From positions 124,001-188,000 of the forward strand of contig NZ_JABEMC010000004.1 in NCBI RefSeq assembly GCF_013004595.1: 64,000 bases of DNA, given 5' to 3'. This stretch comes from Brevibacterium luteolum. Its GTDB lineage: Bacteria; Actinomycetota; Actinomycetes; Actinomycetales; Brevibacteriaceae. Positions 26,561 through 37,684 of this stretch are shown in pieces. Within the stretch, counting starts at the first letter, position 1. Every line of letters starts with the position of its first letter. The translations under genes and the position numbers were made by a program. The notes under the pieces are model-generated. The model was not told the origin of the DNA. It worked only from the letters and a program-made list of their open reading frames with translations, and searched no databases.

Positions 26561-27615
26561 TTCGGGTCGTCTCCGCTCAGCAGCGCGGCGGAGATGCGGT
26601 GGACCTCGTCGACGATGCGGCCGGGCACCTCGGGGTCGGTGGCCGGCAGCACGCCGTGGCCGAGGTTGAAGATGTGGCCGCCGCTGTGGGCCAGGCCGTC
26701 GCGCACGATCTGCTCGATGCGCGGCTGGAGGGCCTCCCAGGGGGCGAAGAGCAGGGCTGGGTCGAGGTTGCCCTGCAGCGCCTGGCCGGGCTTGATGCGG
26801 GTGGACGCGTCAGTGAGTTCGACTCGGAAGTCCGCACCGACGACGTCCGAACCGGCCTCGGACATCGCCGGCAGCAGCTCACCGGTCTGCACGCCGAAGT
26901 GGATGCTGGGCACGTCGTGGTGAGCGAGGTCTGAGAAGACGCGCTGGGAGTGCGGCAGCACATGGGTCCGGTAGTCGCGCGGGCTGAGGTAGCCGGCCCA
27001 CGAGTCGAAGAGCTGGAAGGCCTGAGCACCAGCCGACAGCTGCACGTCGATGAACGTCGTCGACATGGCCGCAAGCTTGGCCAGCAGTTGGGAGAACATC
27101 TCCGGCGCGCCGGCCATCATCGCCTTGGTCTTCTCATGATTGCGGCTCGGGCCGCCTTCGATGAGATAGCTGGCAAGCGTGAACGGGGCGCCGGCGAAGC
27201 CGATGAGGGCGGTGTCCTCGCGGGTGGCGAGCTCGGCTGCGATGCGCGAGATCGACTCGGTGATGTCGGGCATCGTCTCTGCGGTGAGCTCCGGCAGGTT
27301 GTCGATATCAGCCTGCGTGCGCACCGGATGGGCGATGACCGGGCCGACGCCGGGTTCGATGACGACGTCGATGCCGGCGGCCTGGAGCGGGACGACGATG
27401 TCGGAGAAGAAGATCGCGGCGTCGACGTTGTGGCGGCGCACCGGCTGCAGGGTGATCTCGGTGACGAGGTCGGGTGTGCGGCAGGCTTCGAGCATCTGGT
27501 TGCCCTGACGCAGTTCGCGGTACTCGGGAAGGGAGCGGCCGGCCTGACGCATGAACCAGACAGGGGTACGGTTTACCGGCTGAGAGCGCGCTGCACGCAC
27601 AAGAGTCGTCGTCAT
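26557..27615 (-). CDS. hemE: Uroporphyrinogen III decarboxylase
   Basis: The 352-residue enzyme removes four acetate carboxyls from uroporphyrinogen III to give coproporphyrinogen III, feeding the next two genes. The substrate-binding signature is TPVWFMRQAGRSLPEYREL near the N terminus; GFAGAPFTLASYLIEGG and the C-terminal FNLGHGVLPATDPE are also typical. It is the first gene of the hemE-cgoX-chdC operon. The ATG at 27615 has AGG 3 bases upstream; the transcript leader may be very short. Earlier haem genes (hemA, L, B, C, D) are not in the window. Confidence 0.97.
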   Translation of the reverse strand: MTTTLVRAARSQPVNRTPVWFMRQAGRSLPEYRELRQGNQMLEACRTPDLVTEITLQPVRRHNVDAAIFFSDIVVPLQAAGIDVVIEPGVGPVIAHPVRTQADIDNLPELTAETMPDITESISRIAAELATREDTALIGFAGAPFTLASYLIEGGPSRNHEKTKAMMAGAPEMFSQLLAKLAAMSTTFIDVQLSAGAQAFQLFDSWAGYLSPRDYRTHVLPHSQRVFSDLAHHDVPSIHFGVQTGELLPAMSEAGSDVVGADFRVELTDASTRIKPGQALQGNLDPALLFAPWEALQPRIEQIVRDGLAHSGGHIFNLGHGVLPATDPEVPGRIVDEVHRISAALLSGDDPK

Positions 27616-27701
27616 GGACCTATCGTCTCATCTGTGGCTGGCGTGGAGAAAACCGTTCGCCCTCCAGAACAGCCCGTCTCACGGGCACCGGTACCGGCGT
27701 C

Positions 27702-27707
27702 TAGGCT
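27702..27707 (+). promoter_or_regulatory. -10 box of a likely leaderless transcript
   Basis: TAGGCT ends six bases before the ATG of the HutD-like gene, with no Shine-Dalgarno between. Confidence 0.5.
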
Positions 27708-27713
27708 GGCGGT

Positions 27714-28241
27714 ATGACACGTGAGCTGACACCGATCGCTACCTATGTCGACCAGCCGGCCGCCCCCTGGGCCAATGGGGCCGGTTCGACCGTCGAGCTC
27801 GTCTCCCTCGATGCTTCCGCGGCACTGACGCCTGGGCTTCCTGCCTGGCGGCTGTCGATCGCATCCTTGGAGCGGCCGGCTGCGTTCTCAGCGCTGCCAG
27901 GCATGCGCCGGATCTTCCGGCCGATCGGCGCCGATGTCGTCCTCGATATCGACCGCACCCGGTTCGCCCTAGCCGACGGTCAGGCGTGCGTCTTCGACGG
28001 TGCCGCAGTGACGGAGCTCGTCGAGCTGCCCCGACCGTGTCACGCCGTCAACCTCATGATCACCACCGCCGAGGCGGTGGCCGCCTCCGCTGGCGAGCCA
28101 CCTGACCCCGTGGTCGACGGGACCTTCCTCCTCACCCTCGGTGGTTCCCGCCTCGGGCCCGGTTTCACGCTGCTGCGCACAGACGAACCGGCACCCAGTG
28201 GCATGACGGATCATGCCGGGGTGCAGGTGCTGCGGTTCTGA
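27714..28241 (+). CDS. HutD/Ves family protein
   Basis: The 175-residue protein has the HutD cupin-like pattern: PWANGAGSTVELVS near residue 18 (HutD consensus PWxNGxGxT), WRLSIASLERPAAFSALPGMRR and FRPIGADVVLDI. HutD proteins are small beta-barrels linked to histidine use in some bacteria, yet no hut gene is near here, so the role is open. It is divergent from hemE across 98 bases and ends 4 bases from the convergent tspO gene. Confidence 0.85.
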   Translation: MTRELTPIATYVDQPAAPWANGAGSTVELVSLDASAALTPGLPAWRLSIASLERPAAFSALPGMRRIFRPIGADVVLDIDRTRFALADGQACVFDGAAVTELVELPRPCHAVNLMITTAEAVAASAGEPPDPVVDGTFLLTLGGSRLGPGFTLLRTDEPAPSGMTDHAGVQVLRF

Positions 28242-28245
28242 GAGT

Positions 28246-28701
28246 TCAGTCGTTGCGGGCGGCGACCGAGGCGCACCACGCCGGGTACGGGGCCAGCGCA
28301 CAGCCAGCTGCCGGTTCCTGCTTGCCGACCTGGCGGGCGAGGGAGACCGAGGATGCCGTGAGCGCGACAGCGACACCGGTGGCCGTCCAGCGGCGCTTGC
28401 CGCCGAAGAACGCCATCGACCAGCCGGCGTTGAGCCCGAGGTTGAAGACCAGTTCGCCGACGAGACGGCGGCGCTCCTTCTCGGTGCGGGCCTTCTTCAG
28501 CGCGTGGGCGGTGGTGGCGGCGATATCGGCGTACAGCGTCGTCCAGGCGATCGGGAAGACCTCACTGGGCGGAGTGAAGTCCGGCTTGTCGAGCTTGTCG
28601 TAGTCATCGAGACCGGCGCGTGTAGCGACCGAGCCGGCGATGGCGGCGGCAGCGGTGAGTGCACCGGTGAAGGCGAGCTGGGGCAGGAACTTCCGGGACA
28701 T
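28246..28701 (-). CDS. tspO: TspO/MBR family tryptophan-rich sensory protein
   Basis: The 151-residue protein has five predicted helices with TspO hallmarks: DFTPPSEVFPIAWTTLYADI, LVFNLGLNAGWSMAFFGGKR and a final LAPYPAWCASVA. TspO binds porphyrins and haem precursors in membranes and can degrade or move them. Its position within 4 kb of hemE/cgoX/chdC fits porphyrin handling. It is somewhat poorer in Trp than many family members. Confidence 0.88.
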   Translation of the reverse strand: MSRKFLPQLAFTGALTAAAAIAGSVATRAGLDDYDKLDKPDFTPPSEVFPIAWTTLYADIAATTAHALKKARTEKERRRLVGELVFNLGLNAGWSMAFFGGKRRWTATGVAVALTASSVSLARQVGKQEPAAGCALAPYPAWCASVAARND

Positions 28702-28752
28702 GGTCCCCTCCTTGCAGTGGCGGTTCCAGTGACGGGTCGTGCGCAGGTCAGT

Positions 28753-29244
28753 TCAGATCCGGTCGGCGGCGTCGAGGGCGTAGAACTCGCGGTCGACGTA
28801 GACGAGTGCCCGGCCGGGCTCTGCGGTGATGATGTCGGTGATCTCTCCGACGCAGACGGTTGAGTCGCCTGCCGGCGTCTGGGAGGCGAAGCGGCAGTGC
28901 AGCACAGCGTGGGCGCCGGGCAGGTACGGGTCGCCGTTGGGCAGGGTCGCAAAGCCCTGTTCAGGGGTGAAGCGCGGGCCATCGGAGCGGGCGAAGGCGC
29001 GGGCGATCTCGGCGTGTTCAGCACCGAGGGTGTTGACGACGAAGGTCTCGGCACCGAGCAGCCGGGAGGCTGAGTAGCGGGCGGTGGAGACGGAGAAGTG
29101 CAGCATCGGCGGCTGCAGGGTGACGCTGGCGAGGCTGGAGACCGTCAGGCCGATCGGCCCGTCTGGTGACTGTGCGGTGATGACGGCGACTCCGGCGGGG
29201 TGGTGCCGGAAGGCGTGCTTGAAATCCTCAGGGTCTGCGCTCAT
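28753..29244 (-). CDS. Flavin reductase-like FMN-binding protein
   Basis: The 163-residue protein has the split-barrel flavin-binding fold: HHPAGVAVITAQ, GLTVSSLASVTLQPPMLHFSV (FMN phosphate site), FVVNTLGAEHAEIARAFA and a C-terminal VYVDREFYAL. Such proteins reduce FMN or FAD with NAD(P)H for a partner monooxygenase or use bound FMN directly. No monooxygenase is adjacent. It ends 51 bases before tspO on the same strand. Confidence 0.88.
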   Translation of the reverse strand: MSADPEDFKHAFRHHPAGVAVITAQSPDGPIGLTVSSLASVTLQPPMLHFSVSTARYSASRLLGAETFVVNTLGAEHAEIARAFARSDGPRFTPEQGFATLPNGDPYLPGAHAVLHCRFASQTPAGDSTVCVGEITDIITAEPGRALVYVDREFYALDAADRI

Positions 29245-29375
29245 CGGCAGCGGTCTCCTTTCGTCCTGTCTGCCGTAACATTCCTTGCCGCCACTTTAGT
29301 CCCGGCTCCGGTGGTCGATGCCATTCAGCCGCGACGTGCCCGGCGTGGATGCTCGCTGTTGTCATTGCCTCGACC

Positions 29376-29381
29376 TACAGT
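29376..29381 (+). promoter_or_regulatory. -10 box of a likely leaderless transcript
   Basis: TACAGT ends seven bases before the GTG of the DUF3000 gene, without a Shine-Dalgarno. Confidence 0.45.
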
Positions 29382-29388
29382 GTGAAGT

Positions 29389-30003
29389 GTGATAGCCCCA
29401 TCACCGCTCAACCGGATCCCGCAGGCCTTCGCCCGCGCAGCCGATGTGCTGCGCTCACCGCGCGAGGATGCGCGCATCGAAGTCAGCGAGATCCCCGCCC
29501 CCTCGAAGCTGGCCCCCTACGCGATCGCCCTCGGTGCCGAGGTTCGTGCCGATGAGGCCTTCCAGGCGGCCACCGGCGAGGACATCGAGGAGCTGGCCAC
29601 CGGCCGGATCGTGCTGCTCTACGACCCCGCCCGCCCTGAGGAGTGGGATGGGGAGTTCCGGCTGGTGAGCTACATCCGCGCGGAGCTTGAGGCTGAGATG
29701 GGCAATGAGGCGATGCTCGGCCCGGTCGCCTGGTCATGGCTGACCGAGGCGCTGGAGACCCACGACTGCGAGATCGCCAAGGCAGGCGGCACCACAACGC
29801 GTGTGATGTCCGAGAGCTTCGGAACCCTGGCCGGCCGGCCGTGGACGGTCGATCTGGAGCTGCGCGCCTCCTGGACCCCGGTCGTTGAGGATACCGAGGA
29901 GATGGGCAACCACGTCGATGCCTGGATCGACCTCATCGGCATGGTCGCCGGTCTGCCCCCTGTTCCCGAAGGCGTGACTCCGCTGCCGGGGCGACGCCGG
30001 TGA
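29389..30003 (+). CDS. DUF3000 family protein
   Basis: The 204-residue cytosolic protein belongs to a family almost confined to actinobacteria and usually found, as here, just before ribonuclease D. Family-like stretches are APYAIALGAEV, LLYDPARPEEWDGEFRLVSY and AWSWLTEALETHDC. It overlaps the rnd start (GTGA), so both are translated together. No catalytic residues are evident. A role in RNA metabolism is only suggested by the constant pairing. Confidence 0.88.
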   Translation: MIAPSPLNRIPQAFARAADVLRSPREDARIEVSEIPAPSKLAPYAIALGAEVRADEAFQAATGEDIEELATGRIVLLYDPARPEEWDGEFRLVSYIRAELEAEMGNEAMLGPVAWSWLTEALETHDCEIAKAGGTTTRVMSESFGTLAGRPWTVDLELRASWTPVVEDTEEMGNHVDAWIDLIGMVAGLPPVPEGVTPLPGRRR

Positions 30004-31211
30004 GCTCACGCCACGTCGACGAGAATCTGCCCCTGCTCGCCCGCCCTGCCGGCGGTGTTCCTGAGGTCATCGACACCACGACCTCCCTTGACGAGGTCGC
30101 CCATCTGCTGGCTTCGGGCACCGGACCGGTGGCTGTCGATGCCGAACGCGCTTCCGGCATCCGCTACGGGGATCGGGCGTTTCTCATCCAGCTTAAGCGC
30201 ACCGACAGTGGGATCGTGCTCATCGACCCCGAGGCGCTGCCGGACCTCAGGCAGGTCGATGCCGCGCTCAGCGGTGTCGAGTGGATCCTGCATGCTGCGA
30301 CCCAGGACCTGCCGTGCCTGGCCGATCGCGGGATGACGCCCTCGGCGCTGTTCGACACCGAGCTGGCCGCCCGGCTGCTCGGTGCCGAGCGTTTCGGGCT
30401 TGCCGCGCTGGTCGGCAATGAGCTCGGTGTGCGCCTGGCCAAGGAGCACTCCTATGTCGACTGGTCGAAGCGCCCTCTGCCCTTGGATTGGCTCAACTAT
30501 GCCGCCCTTGATGTCGAGGTGCTCATCGAGCTGCGCGAATCTCTGGCGCGCCAGCTGCGTGAGACCGGTAAGGACGAGTTCGCCCGGCAGGAGTTCGAGC
30601 ATCTGCTCGGTTTCCAGCGGCGCGTCCATGCCGAACCGTGGCGGCGGATCAGCGGTCTGGGAACGGTGAAGTCACGCCGCGCTCTCGCCCGGGCCCGGCA
30701 GCTGTGGCTCGACCGGGATGCGGCAGCCTCCAGCCGCGACATCGCACCGACCCGGCTGCTGCGCGATCGGCTGCTCGTGGCCCTGACGGATCCGAGGGTG
30801 CGCACGATCGATGACATCTACCGGCTGCCTGGTGGCAAGGAGCTCTCCGGACGGGCGGCGGCGAATGTGCTGCATTCCCTGCAGCGTGCCGATGCGCTGC
30901 CGGATTCTGAGCTGCCGCCGCGCCGTCAGCCGCAGCCCAAGACGGGTCCGCGCGCCGACCGGGAGGTCGCCAAGGCGCGATCGGAGAAGATGCGCGCTGC
31001 CGTGGGAGCTGTCGCAGATGAGCTGGAGATGCCCCATGACGTGCTGCTGACCCCGCGGATAGTGAAGTCGCTGGCGTCTGAGCGGGCGGTCGGCGATGTC
31101 ACCGATGTCGAAGCCTATCTGGCGGCCAACTCAGCTAGGCCGTGGCAGATCGAGCGCACCGCCGAGGTGCTCGCCGAGGCGGCACACGCAGCCGACAACG
31201 CCACCAGCTGA
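30000..31211 (+). CDS. rnd: Ribonuclease D (DEDD exonuclease with HRDC domains)
   Basis: The 403-residue 3'-5' exonuclease matures tRNA and other small RNAs. The DEDDy site is visible: VAVDAERASG (Asp, Glu), HAATQDLPCL (Asp) and YAALDVEVL (Tyr, Asp). An HRDC domain covers about 225-300 (ARARQLWLDRDAAASSRDIA), followed by a second helical C-terminal region. The first DEDD motif reads DAE as expected. It starts at a GTG overlapping the DUF3000 stop. It converges on dxs. Confidence 0.94.
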   Translation: MSSRHVDENLPLLARPAGGVPEVIDTTTSLDEVAHLLASGTGPVAVDAERASGIRYGDRAFLIQLKRTDSGIVLIDPEALPDLRQVDAALSGVEWILHAATQDLPCLADRGMTPSALFDTELAARLLGAERFGLAALVGNELGVRLAKEHSYVDWSKRPLPLDWLNYAALDVEVLIELRESLARQLRETGKDEFARQEFEHLLGFQRRVHAEPWRRISGLGTVKSRRALARARQLWLDRDAAASSRDIAPTRLLRDRLLVALTDPRVRTIDDIYRLPGGKELSGRAAANVLHSLQRADALPDSELPPRRQPQPKTGPRADREVAKARSEKMRAAVGAVADELEMPHDVLLTPRIVKSLASERAVGDVTDVEAYLAANSARPWQIERTAEVLAEAAHAADNATS

Positions 31212-31229
31212 GATCTGACTCAGCACAAC

Positions 31230-31251
31230 CCGTCATCTGATGCGATGACGG
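31230..31251. terminator. Hairpin between rnd and dxs
   Basis: An eight-base stem (CCGTCATC / GATGACGG) with a six-base loop, lengthened by outer AACC/GGTT pairing, lies 18 bases after the rnd stop and 8 bases after the dxs stop. Confidence 0.5.
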
Positions 31252-31259
31252 CTGGTTCC

Positions 31260-33200
31260 TCACATGGCGCGGCGGCTGGCCCGATGGGCGCGCTCAGCCA
31301 GATGCGAGGGCAGCATGTGCAGAGTGTTGTCGAGCATGTCCGGCACCGACAGGCCGGCGTATTCGAGGATCTCCTCACGCGTGCCGTGCGGCAGGAACTC
31401 ATCGGGCACACCGAGTTCGACCACACCGGTGCGCGAATCCTCATCGCGCAGATCCTGGCGGATCTGCGAACCGATGCCGCCGATCTTCACACCGTCCTCG
31501 ACGACGGCGACGAGCGCATGGTCCTTGCCCATCGTCAGCACCGAATCCGGTACCGGCAGCACCCAGCGCGGGTCGATGACCGTCGCGCCGATCGCACGCT
31601 GCCGCAGCTCCTCGGCCAGCGCCAGGGCACGATCGGCCAGCGCGCCGACAGAGACGATAAGCACATCGCGATCAAGGCCGTCAGCGGGTTCGGCGAGGAT
31701 GTCGACACCGTCCTCGGTCCGCGACAGCGCCTCGATGTCGTTGCCGACCGAACCGCGGGAGAACCGCACGACGGTCGGGGCGTCTTCGATCGCGACTGCT
31801 TCGTTGAACTCCTCGACGAGCCGGGTGGCATCGCGCGGAGCGGCCAGCTGCAGGCCGGGCACGACCTGGAGCATCGCGATGTCCCAGATGCCGTGGTGGC
31901 TGGCACCGTCAGGGCCGGTGATGCCGGCGCGATTGAGGACGAAGGTGACTCCCTGCTTGTGCAGGGCCACATCCATGAGCAGCTGGTCGAAGGCGCGGTT
32001 GAGGAAGGTGGCATACAGGCACACGACCGGGTGCAGTCCGCCATAGGACAGTCCGGCGGCCGAGGCGACAGCGTGCTGTTCGGCGATGCCGACGTCGAAG
32101 ACACGCTCGGGGAACTCCTCGGCGAAGCGCTTGAGGCCGACCGGGATGAGCATGGCGGCAGTGATCGCGACGATGTCCTTGCGCTCACGAGCGATGCGGG
32201 TGATCTCGTCACCGAACACCGAGGTCCACGACGTCGACTTCGACGGCTGCGAGCGGCCGGTCTCGGCGTCGATGACGCCCACGGCATGGAACTGATCGTC
32301 CATATCGGCCATCGCCGGGGCGTACCCGTAGCCCTTCTGGGTCAGCGCGTGGACGATGACCGGACCCTGATCGTAGTCCTTGGCCTTGGCCAGGGCGCGT
32401 TCGAGGCTGTCGAGGTCGTGCCCGTCGACAGGGCCGACGTATTTGATGCCGAGTTCGTCGAACATACCGGTCTCTGCTGGGGCCATCATGTCTTTGAGGC
32501 CCTTCTTTATCCCGTGCATCGCCGAATAGGCGGCCCGGCCGGGAGGCCCGGACTGCTGCAGGCGCTCTTTGCCCCAGGAGAGGAACTTCTCGTACTGCGA
32601 TGAGGTGCGCAGCGAGTCGAGGTGTTCGGCGAAACCGCCGACGGTCGGGGCGTAGGAGCGGCCGTTGTCGTTGACGACGATGATGAGCTTGCGCGGCGGA
32701 TGGGACTTATCGGCCGCGATCGTATTCAGCGCCTCCCAGGCCATGCCGCCGGTCAGTGCACCGTCGCCGATGACGGTGACGACGTGCCGGTCCTGCTCCC
32801 CTGTCAGCTGACGGGCCTTGGCGATGCCGTCTGCCCAGGACAGGGAGCTGGAGGCGTGCGAGTTCTCGATGACGTCGTGTTCGGATTCGGCTCGGGAGGG
32901 GTAGCCGGAGATGCCGCCGCGCTGGCGCAGTGTGGAGAACTCCGGGTAGCGGCCGGTGAGCAGTTTGTGGACGTAGCTCTGATGGCCGACGTCGAAGAGG
33001 ATCGTGTCACGCGGGGACTCGAATACCCGGTGGATCGCGGTGGTCAGCTCGACGACGCCGAGATTGGGGCCGAGGTGGCCTCCGGTCTGCGCCACGGTGG
33101 TGATGAGGCAGTCACGGATCTCCTTCGTCAGCACCTGACACTCGGCGGCGCTGAGCTGTCTGACGTCCGCTGGCGAAGTGATGTTCTCCAGGAAGGTCAT
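31260..33200 (-). CDS. dxs: 1-deoxy-D-xylulose-5-phosphate synthase
   Basis: The 646-residue thiamine-diphosphate enzyme condenses pyruvate and glyceraldehyde 3-phosphate, the first step of the MEP isoprenoid pathway. Key parts are [48 protein letters not shown], the diphosphate-binding [15 protein letters not shown], and [15 protein letters not shown] in the pyrimidine domain; the transketolase C domain ends the chain. The start MTFLENI has AAAGGAG 10 bases upstream. Its product supports the isoprenoid chain made by uppS in this window. A 48-base leader follows the promoter proposed at 33255-33284. Confidence 0.97.
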   Translation of the reverse strand: MTFLENITSPADVRQLSAAECQVLTKEIRDCLITTVAQTGGHLGPNLGVVELTTAIHRVFESPRDTILFDVGHQSYVHKLLTGRYPEFSTLRQRGGISGYPSRAESEHDVIENSHASSSLSWADGIAKARQLTGEQDRHVVTVIGDGALTGGMAWEALNTIAADKSHPPRKLIIVVNDNGRSYAPTVGGFAEHLDSLRTSSQYEKFLSWGKERLQQSGPPGRAAYSAMHGIKKGLKDMMAPAETGMFDELGIKYVGPVDGHDLDSLERALAKAKDYDQGPVIVHALTQKGYGYAPAMADMDDQFHAVGVIDAETGRSQPSKSTSWTSVFGDEITRIARERKDIVAITAAMLIPVGLKRFAEEFPERVFDVGIAEQHAVASAAGLSYGGLHPVVCLYATFLNRAFDQLLMDVALHKQGVTFVLNRAGITGPDGASHHGIWDIAMLQVVPGLQLAAPRDATRLVEEFNEAVAIEDAPTVVRFSRGSVGNDIEALSRTEDGVDILAEPADGLDRDVLIVSVGALADRALALAEELRQRAIGATVIDPRWVLPVPDSVLTMGKDHALVAVVEDGVKIGGIGSQIRQDLRDEDSRTGVVELGVPDEFLPHGTREEILEYAGLSVPDMLDNTLHMLPSHLAERAHRASRRAM

Positions 33201-33254
33201 ACGGTTGTCGGCTCCTTTACGCTGCTCCTCATCGGCAGCTGACACACATGCGTC

Positions 33255-33284
33255 ATATCCGATTTCATACGGTCAGAACGTCAA
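33255..33284 (-). promoter_or_regulatory. Candidate dxs promoter
   Basis: TTGACG (33279-33284) and GGATAT (33255-33260) are 18 bases apart on the minus strand, downstream of the acnA terminator and upstream of dxs. The -10 is a poor match, so this is tentative. Confidence 0.45.
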
Positions 33285-33337
33285 GTCTACTCTTTTGGAC
33301 GCTCGTATCCAGGTGGACACGGGACGCGTTCACACAG

Positions 33338-33371
33338 AACGGCCGGAGCACCTGGTGGTGCTCCGGCCGTT
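33338..33371 (-). terminator. Terminator after acnA
   Basis: A perfect 15-base stem (AACGGCCGGAGCACC) with a TGGT loop lies 59 bases after the acnA stop and separates acnA from dxs on the same strand. Confidence 0.85.
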
Positions 33372-33430
33372 GCTGTGCCGGTTCAAGCGCTGCAGGTCAG
33401 GCCCGCTGCACTGTCACCCTGCCATTGTCG

Positions 33431-36115
<2,685 letters not shown>

Positions 36116-36186
36116 CGTGACTCTCCTCTTCCGTGGCACACGACTTGATGATGCGCGGCGAGCCGCACGGACTGGCCCGCCACGTG

Positions 36187-36212
36187 ATTACGTCACAGAA
36201 CTGTGCCGTAAT
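36187..36212. promoter_or_regulatory. Inverted repeat upstream of acnA
   Basis: ATTACGTCACAG and CTGTGCCGTAAT pair at 11 of 12 positions around AA. It abuts the next palindrome, sharing two bases. The half-sites face opposite to the CRP/GlxR consensus, so a different regulator is expected. Confidence 0.65.
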
Positions 36213-36234
36213 TTATCTTGATATCAAGATAAAT
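36211..36234. promoter_or_regulatory. Perfect 24-base palindrome, likely acnA operator
   Basis: The 24 bases are their own reverse complement, with core TATCTTGATATCAAGATA. It lies about 95 bases before the acnA start in an AT-rich patch. The form suits a MarR- or TetR-family dimer. In Streptomyces the MarR protein TamR controls aconitase; whether this is the same motif I cannot verify. Confidence 0.8.
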
Positions 36235-36289
36235 CTTACCGCATCCGCACACGCGTTTCCACCAGCTCGGAGGCTTTCCGGACACCTGC

Positions 36290-37684
36290 TCACCGGGTGA
36301 AGACGGAGACGAATTCGGCGTGCGCGGTCAGCGGGAACAGGTCGAATCCGCGGCAGCTGGCCAGTGTGAACCCGCCGGCGGTCAGCGCCCGGGCGTCGCG
36401 GGCGAAGGTGCCGGCGTCACAGGAGACGTAGACGATCCGTTCCGCGCCCGAGGCGGTCAGCGCCTCGGTCACGGCAGGTCCGGCCCCGGCCCGGGGCGGG
36501 TCGAGGACGATGACGTCGGCGGCGGGCAGTTCGCGCAGCCGGTCGATGCGGGCGACACCGAAATCCGCGTCGAGGTCAGCGGCGTTGGCGCGGGCGGCGG
36601 CGATCGCCTCGGGAGCGCCCTCCAGGCCGGTGACCGGGACGTCGTGGGCTGCGCCGACAGCGCAGGCGAGCAGGCCGGCGCCGCAGTACAGGTCGAGCAC
36701 CCGGCTGGCGCCGGCGGCAGCCTCGACGACCTGACCGGCGAGCACGGCTGCGGCATCGACGTGGACCTGCCAGAACCCATCGGCGCGCAGCCGGAAGTCC
36801 CGTTCCAGCGTCCCGCCGGGTGTGTCGAGGTGGAGGCGCTCAGTGACCTCGCCGGCGCCGGTGAGCACGTCCAGGCGGCTGCTGCCACCGCGGTTGCGGG
36901 CCGCCTTGCTGCCGCGCCGGCCGCCGCGACGGGCCGGTTGGCTGCTGCGGTGCAGCAGGGACCACTGTCCGTCCTGCTCCCCCAGCCGGGCGGTGACCGT
37001 CTCGACGACGCCGGGGTCGAGTGCGGCACCGGGCCGGGTGTGCAGGACGACCGCGCCCGAGGTGTGCGCTGCGGTGAGTTCGATGCGCTCGAGTCCCGGC
37101 AGGCGCAGCGTGTGAAGTCCGAGGTCGTTGAGCACCGGTGCGGCCAGCGGCACGGTGTCGACGGGGATGACGGTGTGGGAGCCGGCCGCCCGCATGCCCG
37201 GTGTTCCTGCGGCGTCGACGGCCAGCTGCACGCGGGTCCGCCATATGGTTCCGGCAGTAGTGGCCGCCGCGTGTGGATCAGCGGCTTCGGCTGCCTGTTC
37301 ACTCGGGGCTGCCGCGATGCTCAGCCCGGTGTCCTCAAGCCCGCCGAGGCGGGCGAGCTGCTCGGCGGCGGCATCGGTCTTGAGCTGCCGTGAGTGGGGC
37401 AGGTCGACGTGGGCGAACTCAACGCCGCCGACCCCGGCGGCACCCCAGGCCTGCCGGCGGTCGGGAACCCGGTGCGGGCTGGGCTGGAGCACCTCGGTGG
37501 TGCGGGCGTAGGCCATGCGCTTCTTGACTTGAGTGAGTTCGGCACGGACCCGCTCGCCGGGGATGGCACCGGAGATGAAGACGACCCGGCCGTCGTGGCG
37601 GGCCAGCCCGTAGCCCTCCCCCACCTGCTTGTCGACGGTGAGCTCGACTGCATCGCCGGCCACCGCCTCGGGCGCGGGCCTCAT
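36290..37684 (-). CDS. TRAM-domain class I RNA methyltransferase (TrmA/RlmD-like)
   Basis: The 464-residue protein has an N-terminal TRAM RNA-binding domain (VGEGYGLARHDGRVVFISGA), a central domain, and a SAM methyltransferase at about 310-460 with DLYCGAGLLA, VIVLDPPRAGAGP and the catalytic Cys in VYVSCDAGTFARD. It probably makes 5-methyluridine in rRNA or tRNA. The Fe-S cluster cysteines of RumA/RlmD (CGGCxxQH) read VGGVEFAH here, so the cluster is absent. An Arg/Gly/Ser-rich insert lies near 265-285. Its ATG overlaps the stop of the transporter gene. M. tuberculosis Rv2689c sits in the same place. Confidence 0.9.
   Translation of the reverse strand: MRPAPEAVAGDAVELTVDKQVGEGYGLARHDGRVVFISGAIPGERVRAELTQVKKRMAYARTTEVLQPSPHRVPDRRQAWGAAGVGGVEFAHVDLPHSRQLKTDAAAEQLARLGGLEDTGLSIAAAPSEQAAEAADPHAAATTAGTIWRTRVQLAVDAAGTPGMRAAGSHTVIPVDTVPLAAPVLNDLGLHTLRLPGLERIELTAAHTSGAVVLHTRPGAALDPGVVETVTARLGEQDGQWSLLHRSSQPARRGGRRGSKAARNRGGSSRLDVLTGAGEVTERLHLDTPGGTLERDFRLRADGFWQVHVDAAAVLAGQVVEAAAGASRVLDLYCGAGLLACAVGAAHDVPVTGLEGAPEAIAAARANAADLDADFGVARIDRLRELPAADVIVLDPPRAGAGPAVTEALTASGAERIVYVSCDAGTFARDARALTAGGFTLASCRGFDLFPLTAHAEFVSVFTR

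Noticed and set aside
27714-28241. Part of a histidine-utilisation operon
   Set aside because: Only a HutD-like protein is present; no hutH, U, I or G gene is in the window.
36187-36212. CRP/GlxR site before acnA
   Set aside because: The half-sites read CACAG...CTGTG, the opposite orientation to TGTGA-N6-TCACA, with a two-base spacer.
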